DNA of 64,000 bases, taken from the NCBI GenBank assembly GCA_026008535.1, contig BRKX01000014.1, forward strand, positions 25,318,694 to 25,382,693, read 5' to 3'. The translations under genes and the position numbers were made by a program. Below the pieces are notes generated by a model. It did not search any database and was not told the origin of the DNA. It saw only the letters and a list, made by a program, of their open reading frames with translations. How positions within the stretch are numbered: the stretch's first letter is position 1; each line of letters begins with the position of its first letter. This DNA is from Perilla frutescens (taxonomy: Eukaryota > Streptophyta > Magnoliopsida > Lamiales > Lamiaceae). Shown here in pieces: positions 10,958 to 21,249 of this stretch.

Positions 10958-13033
10958 ATGAAGCCTTCATTTCAGATGGTAAATGTCGAATTGCTTATAA
11001 AGAAGCTGAAGAAAGATAAGACTCTTAATCTAGAGTTTCTTAACGCATATCTCGGCTCAGACAACTTTCAAAGAATTTATCGGCCATTAGAGGAAACTGG
11101 ACTACTGCCATTCTTGACAATCGTGCCAGTCAAGAATATACCTTCCCATGTTGCGGAGTTCTACTACAATACAACCATCTCCGGCAACAACATCATCTAC
11201 ACCGTCCAGAACAAAGAGATCACAGTGACAAAAGAAATGATGATGTCTACACTTCTCCTCCCCGGTGAAGGCCCAGACGTGATGGAACTGGAACTGCCGT
11301 GCAAATATGCACTGTGGGGTCTTTGGAAACATCCTCATATTCACCATCATGACTGCTCACACAGGCTGAAGGAAAGCCTTCCCAACGAGATCATCCAACT
11401 TCTGGATATCACTGGTCATATCCTGCATGGGAACTTTGAGACAGTCCAATTCTCAGATGTCAAAGCCCATCTAAGGGCCGCTCTCTACTTCGGGTGTAAA
11501 GCTGACTGGGCCTCCTTTATTCTTGCTCAACTATGAGCAAATGTCGAGCGAGCAGAATATGATCCATCAACTGGCTCATTCCGAGAAAAAGTTGGGTTTA
11601 TGAGTCGCATAAGCCACATCATTCTAAGCCAGTTTGATGAGATCATTCCAACTGGTGAACTGATCAAATGAAGGGACATGCTCCCTATCATCTACTGCCA
11701 TCCAATCTCAAAGAAATCCCGCCAACCAGGAACTCCCGACTCAAGTCGTGGAAAGCAACCGGTGGTCACCCATGCCAGCTCCTCAAAAGAAAGGCAGCTG
11801 ATGATTGAGAATGAGCACCTCTCTAGACTAAGTGATTAGTCTACAATACCAACCAGCTCACAATCTCTAACCTTAGTCAATCGCGACTCAATTGAGGTTG
11901 AGTTTGAGGCAGTTCTAGACCATCAGCTAAGAAACTGCTTCGGTCTCATTGAGGGCATTGATCCCTCCTTATTCGAGCAACTAAAACGGTACCTCTAGTA
12001 CCACATCTGGCGATTCCAACTCGATGAGGCCACAATGTTCCACCTCATCAGCACTCGTGGATCCCTCTTCTGGATCAACGAAGGAGAATGGAGTAGACAT
12101 TGGATGAACCATCCACTCTCTTCACCGCCAACGCTCTCGGAGATAATGGATTCAATGATCAAAAGAATCCAGCTTAGTGTACCAGCTGACGCTCCTCTTC
12201 CCGACAACGAACCAGCCAACTCCTCCTGTACCCCATTCCTCGAAGATCCACCAATTGCTAGCTCCTCAGAAGAAAGGAAGCTGATGATTGAGAATGAGCA
12301 CCTCTCTAGACTGAGTGATCAGTCTACAATACCAACCAGCTCACAACCTCTAACCTTAGTCAATCGTGACTCAATTGAGGTTGAGTTTGAGGCAGTTCTA
12401 GACCATCAGCTAAGAAACTGCTTCAGTCTCATTGAGGGCATTGATCCCTCCTTATTCGAGCAACTAAAATGGTACCTCCAGTACCACATCTGGCGATTCC
12501 AACTCGATAAGGCCACAATGTTCTACCTCATCAGCACTCGTGGATCCCTCTTCCGGATCAACGAAGGAGAATGGAGTAGACATTGGATTAACCATTCACT
12601 CTCTTCACCGCCAACGCTCTCGGAGATAATGGATTCGATGATCAAAAGAATCCAGCTTAGTGTACCAGCTGACGCTCCTCTTCCCGACAACGAACCAGCC
12701 AACTCCTCCTCTACCCCATTCCTCGAAGATCCACCAATTGCTACAACCGATGAGATCTTCACCAGCTTAGCTTCTATGGACTTCAGAGAGCAAGAACTCT
12801 CTCAAACCACTAATCGTGGATAGTTCATGACAACTGAAGAAGCCTATGCATGGTTCTCCTCGCCCATGCCAATTCCTTCAGTTCCCTTAGTCCATGATGA
12901 CAATTTGGCAACTGCATTCACATTCTTGCCAAATCTATCAATACCATCGTGCGATCCACCCCAGTTTTTGGATGATGCCAAAAAGGGGAAAGATGGAAAG
13001 TATGATGATGGAAACTTAACTCTTTGGGATTAG
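10958..13033 (+). pseudogene. Env-like unit 3 with an in-frame 483-bp internal duplication
   Basis: The ATG at 10958 opens one frame of 692 codons to TAG at 13031, with stops at 11534 (TGA), 11669 (TGA), 11837 (TAG), 11996 (TAG) and 12821 (TAG). Domain 1: EFLNAYLGSDNFQRIY, VAEFYYNTTI, ITVTKEMMM, GHILHGNFETVQFSD and DWASFILAQL. Domain 2 is present twice because of a tandem duplication: DPSLFEQLK, YHIWRFQLD, LISTRGSLF and EGEWSRHW. By alignment these correspond to ELFKQLHRY, YNWRHS, FHGMSYW and ETWSIKW of unit 2. The tail after 12827 is short and acidic. Function unknown. Confidence 0.7.
11778..12743 (+). repeat. Tandem duplication, 2 x 483 bp, inside env-like unit 3
   Basis: Copy A is 11778-12260 and copy B 12261-12743. 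The unit is exactly 161 codons, so the frame is kept. Each copy starts GCTCCTCA(A/G)AAGAAAGG and ends CCACCAATTGCTA. The copies differ at few sites. Two TAG stops in copy A (11837, 11996) are CAG in copy B. Confidence 0.95.
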
Positions 13034-13521
13034 ATCCAAATAGAAATACATCATGAGGGGGAAGCTTGGAGAAAATTTGGAGCTCAAGAAAGAGAAGAAT
13101 CAAGCAGGAAGAAATGAAGCAATCAAAGAAGAAAAGTAGTTCTAACTTGCTTTCAAGAGATCATTTGATATGATTCTGATCCATACTTTATGCTTGCCCT
13201 AATACATGCCTTAATAATATACTCTACTACTTGAATTTATGCTTCAACTTGCTTTAATATCAAGCATTGTGCGCTGCTCTGATACTCGGACAATCATGCA
13301 CTAATTACTCAAAATGAAAGCATGACTAAAAAGAAAGTATGTTTTGAATGCTCTGATACATGAGTTTTGAATGTTCTGATACATGAATTTTGAATGCTCT
13401 GATACTTGAATTTCATGCTCTAATGTGCTAGTTCAAGAACTTGCCTAAGCAAACTACAACATGTTTATCAAACGAACATTTACAGTTTTTCCATCATCAT
13501 TGACAAGGTTTTGACATCATC
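13034..13521 (+). other. 3' untranslated part of element A
   Basis: No ORF. A roughly 31-base unit built on TTTTGAATG(C/T)TCTGATAC is repeated about three times at 13330-13410, and related 'CTCTGATAC' words occur at 13275. The segment leads into the polypurine tract. Confidence 0.6.
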
Positions 13522-13535
13522 AAAAAGGGGGAAAT
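13522..13535 (+). promoter_or_regulatory. Polypurine tract of element A
   Basis: AAAAAGGGGGAAAT directly precedes the TGTTAGG that opens the LTR. This is the primer site for plus-strand DNA synthesis and fixes the element's orientation as plus. Confidence 0.85.
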
Positions 13536-13984
13536 TGTTAGGAAAAACTATCAAGGAACCTCTAGAAAAGGTATTGATGAGATGTCAAAACTATTTATGA
13601 AAAACTAACTAAAATTCAAGTTGTAGATCTGAGCTGACCAATCCAGAGCATCAAAGAGGAACTCAATTGAAGCTGAAGTCAACCAAACTGGAAGTACGGT
13701 CTACCAGCTGTGAGGATACGCCAACCAGTCAGAACTCAATTTAGCCGTGGATTCAAAAAGTCGAACCAGTTGAAACAAACTGACAACTAAGTCAGCTGAG
13801 CTGAGGGAGAAAATAATCGACTAGACATAAGGAACTGATACGAGATTAGTTTAAACTGAAAGACTGGAAGTATCCAACTAATGGCCAAACTAAAGTGAAC
13901 AGACAAATCAGCTAAAGGCCAGAACTGAAGTCAGCCAGCCTATGATCTGTCAGGCTGACAAGAGAGCTTGAGAATGATTAGTCG

Positions 13985-14290
13985 AACTGAGCAGACAAGC
14001 TCAGAACTGCCAACTGGAGCAATAACCGAACTGGAGAAAGAAGCTCAGGACTGCAAACTGGAGCAATAGCTAAACTGAGCTGACAAGCTCAGAACTGCCA
14101 ACTGGAGCAATAACCGAACTGGAGGAAGAAGCTCAGAACTGCAAACTGGAGCAATAGCTAAACTGAGCTTACAAGCTCAGAACTGCCAGCTGGAGTCATA
14201 GCCGAACTAAATAAACAAGTTCAGAACTGCCAACTGGAACTCAAAATTGCTAAAACCGAAGCTCAGAACTGCCAACTGGAACTCAAAATT
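13985..14290 (+). repeat. 88-bp tandem repeat in the U3 of element A
   Basis: Units contain GCTCAGAACTGC(C/A)AACTGGAGCAATA. CAACTGGAGCAATAACCG recurs at 14011 and 14099, a period of 88 with a half-period near 44. About 3.5 degenerate units. Such U3 repeats often act as enhancers in LTRs; here that is only inferred. Confidence 0.8.
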
Positions 14291-14522
14291 GCTAAAACTG
14301 AAGCTCAGAACTGCCAGCCAGAGAACCCTAGAGTTATTGCTCAACCGGTGAATCTTGGAATAAATGCTTCAACAGATATTCTGGAATTAAATATCCAATA
14401 AAGATCGATTGGCAAAGCAACGGCTACTTCAAAAGCTCCTGCGATCAATAAAGACCATCTGTCATTGATAAACCAACAGAGCCATCGATCAATGGAACTC
14501 AACTGTCATAAAATCACTCCTC

Positions 14523-14530
14523 TATAAAAG
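14523..14530 (+). promoter_or_regulatory. TATA box of the element A LTR
   Basis: TATAAAAG preceded by CACTCCTC, comparable to the CTCCTATAAATAGG in internal leader 1 at 5219-5232. Confidence 0.6.
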
Positions 14531-15278
14531 ACGAGTGAATCAAAGTTTTAAACAACTCTTGCCTCCCAGACTTTTCGCAATACTTATTCTTGAAGCCTTC
14601 ATTCAAGCAGAGCTTTCTTTCTACCTCCTAGCTCAAGTTCAGCATTTGCTAAAAACTGCGAGAGTCCAACTGAGAAGAAGAATTCAAAGAGTCAAAACAT
14701 TCAGCCAGCTGTTGATAAACCAGCTAGGGCAGCCTTCTCAGTTTCAGCAATACAACGATCAACTATTCAGCTCAATTGAAGGAGCACATCAGTTAATACC
14801 CCATGTTCAAGACTAACCTCTTGAAGATCGAAAGAGATCTAAAACCTTATAAAGACGTCAATAGCACTTACCTTCCTAACGAGCAGTTAGGGACTTCAAG
14901 TGTGAGCTGTCGACCCGCTGAGGTAGCGAGCAGTTACCAGGTTAAGCCAACTGTCCTTCATTGTGTAATTTGTAAAGAAACTCAAGTTATATAGTGAAGT
15001 TGCCCTTCTGCAGAAGGAAGAGAGGACATAGGAGTTTGAGACTTCGAACCTCTATAAATCGTTTGTGTGTTGTACTATTTTGATTACTTGCATATCTTTG
15101 AACTACACACAAGTTCACACAATCTGCACTTAAGCTGTACAAAGTACTTACTCTAACTGTGCATAGATAAGTTTCTAAGCGAGTAAAGGGCCCTTATTAT
15201 TCCGCAATTGAAGTAAAAGTTTTAATCAGTTTATTCACCCTCCCTTCTAAACTGATATCGACTCGCCCGGGACCAACA

Positions 15279-15679
15279 AAATATATTTTTTTCCTGTCGA
15301 TTGACTAATTATTGAGCCAAAAAAAGAAGTATCATTAATTAATCAAAGTATCATTATTTATGAGGTGAAGTATTATTAACTCACATATGAGTATCATTGT
15401 TTTATGGGGTGAAGTGAAGTCTCATTACTATGAAAAAAAGCATTACTAATTGCAGAAGAAAGTATCATTATTTTCACTTTCTTTCTTCCTTTTTTTAAAA
15501 ATTAATTCAATTCAATTTTAGTGCTCACTAATTCCATTTTAGGGTATACATTTATTTTTAATAAAAATATATTTATGTGGTGAAATTTTATTTAAAAAAA
15601 TAAATTAAATTCAATTTAATTTTATGGTTTACTAATTTCAATTTAGGGTATAGATTTATTTCAAAAAAATATATATATT
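15279..15679. other. AT-rich spacer
   Basis: Sparse early copies of the AGTATCATTA motif and repeats of TTCAATTTAATTTTA...CTAATTTCAATTTAGGGTATA. No ORF or known element. Related word patterns occur at 27360-27520. Confidence 0.6.
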
Positions 15680-16235
15680 AAAGTATCCTTAAAATAATTA
15701 TAGTATCATTAATGTAATTAGAAAGAAAAGTATCACTAATCACAGAAGAAAGTATCACTAATTAGAAGAAAAGTATCATTAATCGCATAAGAAAGTATCA
15801 CTAATTAGAAAGAAAAGTATCACTAATTGCAGAAAAAAGTATCACTAATGGAAGAAAAGTATCACTAATTACAAAAGAAAGTATCACTAATTAGAAGAAA
15901 AGTATCACTAATTGCAAATAAAGTATCACTAATTGAAGAAAAGTATCACTAATGGCATAAGAAAGTATCACTAATTAGAAGAAAAGTATCACTAATTGCA
16001 AAAGAAAGTATCACTAATTAGAAAGAAAAGTATCACTAATTAGAAGAAAAGTATCACTAATCACAGAAGAAAGTATAACTAATTAGAAAGAAAAGTATCA
16101 CTAATTGCAGAAGAAAGTATCACTAATTAGAAGAAAAGTATCACTAATTACAGAAGAAAGTATCACTAATTAGAAGAAAGTATCACCAATTGTAGAAGAA
16201 ATATCACTAATTAGAAAGAAAAGTATCAGTTCAAA
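15680..16235. repeat. Minisatellite of 20-24 bp units, about 25 copies
   Basis: Units follow AGTATCACTAATT(A/G)(C)AGAAGAA with spacing varying by a few bases and alternating 'TTAGAAGAAA' and 'TTGCAGAAGAA' linkers. Higher-order alternation suggests amplification of dimers. No coding potential. Variable spacing and the lack of unique spacers exclude a CRISPR-like array. Confidence 0.93.
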
Positions 16236-16908
16236 CATATTGCAATTCAAAAATTGAATCATTAGCTACATAAAAGAAAAAATGTTACAATTCAAAAATT
16301 GAACGTGATAGTGAGTAGTAACTACTCATTATATTAGTGATTTTTTTTAATTAATAGTGTATATACTTCATAATTAATCATACTTCTCTGTTGTTAATTC
16401 GATAATTAATGCTTAATTATCGGTAATTTTTATTTTAATGAAAATATAACTTTTCTTCTAAATTTTATTTTAATGAAAATATAACGTTTGTGCTAAAGAA
16501 AGAAAGGAAAAAAAAGGAAGAGCACAAACGTGCTAAAGAAGAAGATGGAAAAAAAAAAGCACTTTATGCTAAAGAAAAAAGAAAAAGAAAAAGAAAGCAA
16601 GTTTGTGCTAGAGAGAGAGAGAGCGGAAACAAAGAGAGAGCAGCAAGTGCCAAAAAAAAATAAAAAAAATTTGAATATCAAAGAAAAAAGGGGAAGGGGG
16701 GACCATTAAAAAAATAAAAAGAAAAAAGAAAAAAGGGGGAGGACCACTTTGTTGGGTCAAATAGTATCCGTCTAACGCAAGGGGATCCGTTAGACGGTCT
16801 AACGGGAGTGTGCCCCAATATAAATAACGTAACAATGAATTGTGAATAAAATAACATTACAAAAATAAACAAATACGTGTATTTAACTTGTGGTCCCCTC
16901 TGATTCTT
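16236..16908. other. AT/purine-rich spacer with a GTCTAACG inverted motif
   Basis: Contains A- and GA-rich runs that make false minus-strand ORFs, and at 16769-16802 CCGTCTAACGC...GATCCGTTAGACGG, able to fold back. A reverse-complement relative lies near 27080-27115, so this may be the end of a TIR element. No gene seen. Confidence 0.5.
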
Positions 16909-17357
16909 GGGCTCGTTTGCTAGACAGGATAAGATAACATATGATACCCATGACTAGGATGTCTTTGATATATTAGGTATCAATATGATGTTTGTTTGAA
17001 TGTATTAAAATATTTATAAAATATATACATATATAATCTACTGTTTGGTTGGAAGTATTAAATTTCCCATATAATTACAATTCCAAAAATACCCTCTTAT
17101 ATTAGGCAGGAGAGAATTTATTGTTGGACATTAATTAATATGGAGTGGGGCAATTTAGTTCAAAAATTATAATAATGATCTTCTGTATTACATATCCCAC
17201 CTAGGAGGTAGGATACATAATCTTACTGAATCCTGCAGATCTTTGTTAGAAATATTGGGCCCTTATTTAATAAAGGGCTTTGAGTTTTGAACCAAACAAC
17301 TTATTAAGGTGTCGTAGATATCTATCACTCTCTTATCACCCCTAGCAAATGAGCCCC
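16909..17357. mobile_element. Small TIR element (MITE), about 450 bp
   Basis: Left end GGGCTCGTTTGCTAG and right end CTAGCAAATGAGCCCC form inverted repeats of about 16 bp, weakly extending inward (AGGATAAGATA against the complement of CTCTTATCACC). The size and lack of ORFs fit a non-autonomous DNA transposon. No convincing target-site duplication, so the superfamily is open (hAT or Harbinger-like). Confidence 0.6.
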
Positions 17358-18660
17358 AAATAAAAGTCACCAATAGTCCTTATTTCGTGGTCAAAGTGCA
17401 ACCAAATTAATCCTAATTTTGAATTAGAGCATCGACACTAGAGGGGCTTTCTAAGGGGTGATTCTATTCACGACCCTCAATTTTCTCTTCACAATCCACT
17501 AAATTAATTAAAATAAAAATATTTTTTTTAGATTTTTTTATCATCACAATCCCCATTATATTAAAACCCTAAGAAACTAAAACATAACCCCCAAATATAT
17601 AGCCTTCATCTTAAATAATACGAAAGAAAATCAAAAATTTAAAAACTCTAAACACAATCCTTAGATGAGAAAGAAAAAGAATAACGAACACAAGGGGAAA
17701 AAACTCTAAACAATCTGATAAGAAAAAGAAGAATTTCAAACTGTAGAAGGGGAAAAAAAGAGAAAAGAGAAAACATAGAAATGGGGAAAATAAAAGAAAC
17801 AAAAAAAGAAAGAAAATAAAAGAGCTCAGCCATTGAAGTGAATCTATGGGATAACAATTGCAGAAGACTGGGAACCGAATAGAGGTATTGTTAAAAAAAA
17901 ACCCAAAATAAATTATAGTGGCACTCGGGTGTACTAAACGGAAATATTTTTCTTCTACTTTCTTCACTCCTTTGAACTATGAAGCCTTGCCCCACACACA
18001 TACACACACTTATTCACATACTCTATAATGCATCTTCGAGCATCTTTCCCTCGTATTGAAAATCACCGTCACATCAGAACAATAATCCTTCCAGAATCCT
18101 AGGCGTCGTTTGCCAGTTCCATCGCCATGATGATTAATTGCACCGTTGTTTGGACACGATGGTAGCATATATTCAATGAAATGATCATGAAAATAACAAT
18201 CAAAATCAAACAATTTCATTTTCTGCCAATAACATCATACGTACAGCCTAAGAGTAGCTTCATCATCAATTCACTATGTATATCAATCTATTTTTATTTT
18301 TCTGCTAATAAGAAAACATAAAATATTAATTAGTAAAAAACAAATTAATATACCCAGGCAAGCGCACAAATCGAATCGAAATGTAAAAAATAAAAACAAA
18401 AAAATAACTTGAATCGAAATATGGAATAAATTTCTTAATATTCTGATTTTTGATCTAGTCACAACCACAACTTTTGCAAAAATCTCAGAATACAACACAA
18501 CTATTTATAAAAATGCAGTGAACAAACGTAATATTCATTGTTATAAAAGTGAAATTGCGGAAATCAATCCAGAGTTTGCCATAATCTAAAAGCCGCATTA
18601 ATATTCAATTTATGTAATTATGTAATTTGTCCTATATATATAGATATATAACTGCATTAA
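17358..18660. other. Spacer, no gene recognised
   Basis: AT-rich with A-rich and GAAA-rich stretches (17640-17830) that give long but low-complexity minus-strand ORFs. A less biased patch at 17950-18230 contains CA repeats and short ORFs without recognisable similarity. Confidence 0.6.
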
Positions 18661-19407
18661 GGACATGGCTGGTATGATGGAATGGAATGGGAATGGAATC
18701 ACATTCCCACGTCCATTCTCATTCCTATGGTTGGTATGATTTTTCCAATTGGGAATGGTCATTCCCGAAGGAATTATATTACCATGAACATATGATTAGC
18801 CATTACTCCCCGCTCCCATGGTATTATGCATTCCTAATTATCAAAATAAATTTTATTTTTTATTTTGCAAAACTATACTTTGTTTTTTGTATTGACAAAT
18901 GAAATCGCATATTCTTATAAAATATTTCATTAAAAAACAAATTTATGAATTTTTCTTAAAAAATCATTAATTATTTATTAATGATTCATAAAATTTTGTA
19001 AAATTTCACAAAAGTACTTATGATATTATAGGATTACATAAAATATACAAACCCGTTAATCATTAGCGAAATACTTATTTAAAGTATATTCAATTTTTTT
19101 TCACAAATGTTAATAAAGTAAAAAAATCACATAATATTCAACAATATGTTATTAAATATAATAGTATCTTTGAAAGAAGAGTAATTTATTATTTAGAACT
19201 AAATAAGCCAATTCGTGTATTTTATTTATTAATTAGATATTGGTATAATAAAATCAATTCAAAAAATGTAAGTTTCATTCCTATCTTATTATTTGTGATA
19301 CCACCCAAATGAATGGTAATAGTCATTCCATTCCATTCCCATCGCCATTCTATTATTAAGTTCATTCTATTCCCACTTGATTCCATTCCGACGTACCAGT
19401 CATCCCC
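18661..19407. mobile_element. TIR element with GGAATGG-rich ends, about 747 bp
   Basis: The left end GGACATGGCTGGTATGATGG pairs with the right end CCGACGTACCAGTCATCCCC. Both ends carry arrays of GGAATGGAATGGGAATGG / CCATTCCATTCCCAT. TTAA borders both ends (18657-18660; 19408-19411), so a TTA or TAA duplication as in PIF/Harbinger MITEs is plausible. The interior is AT-rich and non-coding. Confidence 0.6.
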
Positions 19408-19411
19408 TTAA

Positions 19412-20128
19412 GGGTATAAATATGGATATATCGATCAATTGTATATAGTAAATGCGGAAACATACACATGATTTATATTTTTACAAATATTGATACTGGC
19501 TAACCGATCAACCTACTAATTAAGGTAAATATCAATCATTTTCAATAATTTCGACTTTCTTTGTTCTTGTTCTTCAATTGAATATATCCAAAATTATTTA
19601 AAAAAAATTGACAATACTAACAATAGCCAATAAATATATGTATAATATATATCAATAATGTTTAATAAATATCCTTAATAAACTAAATCTATATATTTGT
19701 GGAAATTATCAATTCAGAAAAGGCCAATAAAAAAGTTAATAAAACAATTAAATACATATTAGTATATCACCTAAAAAATTATATAGAAAATTAAAATAAA
19801 TTAACAATAATATCGATTGAATAATACATATATAATTGTGTACGTATATATAAATTAAGAATATTTGTTGGTGTATCGAAATAGATAAGGATTTCTATAA
19901 CTAACATAAGGTTTCTATAATTAACACACTATCCTTGATTAAAATGCATCTTAATTATAGAAACTCGCAATTGCTTTAAATATATGTTCAATTAAATTAT
20001 AAAAATTAAATTAAATAATCAATTTAATTACTGCATCATTAATTGTCTAATGTGCCCCTTGGCTAATAGGCGGGAAAAAACTTGATGGAAAAGTGTATTA
20101 TAATATATATATATATGGATAATATGGG
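19412..20128. other. AT-rich spacer
   Basis: No ORF above noise, no inverted ends recognised. Ends in a short (TA)n run at 20100-20115 beside the next LTR. Confidence 0.6.
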
Positions 20129-20673
20129 TGTGAGTTATGTTGGCCCAGTATTGTCTGGGCCCAATTAACTTGCGGCCCAGTTCTACCTTGGCGGCCCATT
20201 AGGCTGTTGCCCTACCCCTTTATGTATCTGTTAATTTCTGATTAACAGATACTCTTACCGCGCCGCTCTCTCTCCTTCTCTCTTAGCAAACCCTAGATCT
20301 AAGCTCTGTTCTTGATCGTGTTCACTCTCCCATCTCCGGCTACTTTCTCCGGGAACGTATTATCTCTGTGATACACTTGGTTAGCCGGTGAGTAAGCGGT
20401 TGAGTGACGAAGGGCTTGTTGGTGACTCTTGGGCTGCCGGTAGAGGGTCGTGCTCCGATTACCTTTGTGGTTCTCTTCATCTTAAGCTCTGTGTGTTTCA
20501 GTCAATGACGAGGTGCTATGGTAACTTGGGTTACCTGAGCCGACTGTTACTGTGCCTTCCTCCTTGCTTCTGTTCGGTCAAAGTGGGCTGGGTTGCCTGA
20601 GCAACTTCCAGTGACGGCCGCACCCGATGAAAGTGGAGAAAGGTGAACCTTTCGACGGCAAGGATACCCAACA
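20129..20673 (+). repeat. 5' LTR of the Tork-like element
   Basis: Begins TGTGAGTTATG and ends CCCAACA, one base before the primer-binding site. The CT-rich AGCAAACCCTAG region resembles a transcription start zone. Repeated at 25158. Confidence 0.92.
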
Positions 20674-20674
20674 A

Positions 20675-20686
20675 TGGTATCAGAGC
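20675..20686 (+). promoter_or_regulatory. Primer-binding site (initiator tRNA-Met)
   Basis: TGGTATCAGAGC, complementary to the 3' end of plant initiator tRNA-Met, one base after the 5' LTR. Confidence 0.93.
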
Positions 20687-21249
20687 CACGGGTTTCCGTC
20701 GAGGGCACCCTCTACCACTGCACCGTTACTGTCTCTCTGTCTTTTGTGGTTGAGCCGTTCTCCGGCTCTCGGAGCCTCCGTATAGGTAGGTCGGAATCCC
20801 TCCTTAGGGTATTCCGCTCAGGTAAAGCGGCTGAGACCTCTCTGTCCTCAAATTCCTAGTTCTTGCCCTTTTGAAAAAGGCTATAGGCTTGGGACTTACC
20901 TGCTGGTATAGTGGTCCTAGGTTGTTCCTCTTTGAGTCTCTGTGACTTCTTACTTTCTGGGTTTCTTTCTCATCTCTGGTTACTTCCGCTATTCTCTTTG
21001 CTCTCTGCTTTATCTGTGCTTAGCCTGCTTCTTTTGGTTGCTTCTGTGTGATTTTGACACCACCTAAGTTAGTATAGGCCCTGAGTGAACCCCTGCACAG
21101 CAGATCAATCTGCCCAGTGAACTGGGCTCTCCTCAGCTTGCCTATGTGTTGTGTGCTTGTGTGCTTGCGTGGTTTCCCGCCTGTAAAAGGGCTCTTATTT
21201 ATCCTCCTTGCGCGTGTGTACCTATTTTCTGTTGTTCTCTGTGTTTACA
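20687..21249 (+). other. Untranslated leader of the Tork-like element
   Basis: Between the PBS and the gag ATG. Pyrimidine-rich, no conserved ORF; probably contains packaging signals by analogy with other LTR elements. Confidence 0.6.

Larger units (their letters stand above)
1862..15278 (+). mobile_element. Element A: decayed Sirevirus-like copia retrotransposon with three env-like units
   Basis: On the plus strand, in order: end of a gag zinc knuckle and a coiled-coil gag tail (1862-3212), aspartic protease (3213-3596), RNase H C-terminus (3597-4518, interrupted by a solo LTR), three env-like pseudogenes (5420-13033), polypurine tract (13522-13535) and 3' LTR (13536-15278). Integrase and RT are missing: protease reading runs straight into RNase H at about 3596. 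Gag with a coiled coil, a protease preceded by a WVPK-type linker, and extra ORFs between RNase H and the 3' LTR are known traits of the Sirevirus lineage. The 5' LTR and start of gag lie left of the window or were removed by the gypsy LTR. That all parts belong to one element is an inference from shared orientation and order. Confidence 0.75.
13536..15278 (+). mobile_element. 3' LTR of element A
   Basis: Begins TGTTAGG after the polypurine tract and probably ends GGGACCAACA at 15278, giving TGTT...AACA ends and a length of 1743 bp, within the range of Sirevirus LTRs. U3 holds an 88-bp tandem repeat (13985-14290). A TATA box, TATAAAAG, is at 14523-14530. The downstream R/U5 is pyrimidine-rich and contains the only sizeable ORF, which is not recognisable. 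The right end is inferred because the partner LTR is outside the window. Confidence 0.75.

Noticed and set aside
5420..13033. Env-like units as true membrane glycoproteins
   Set aside because: No signal peptide, transmembrane segment or glycosylation-rich ectodomain visible; the label is positional only.
15680..16235. CRISPR-like periodic array
   Set aside because: Units are tandem with short degenerate linkers, no unique spacers; plant DNA.
16493..16872. Minus-strand Phe/Ser-rich ORFs
   Set aside because: Generated by A- and GA-rich low-complexity DNA.
17611..17967. 118-aa minus-strand ORF that looks hydrophobic
   Set aside because: Phe/Leu runs come from GAAA-rich sequence; no domain or promoter.
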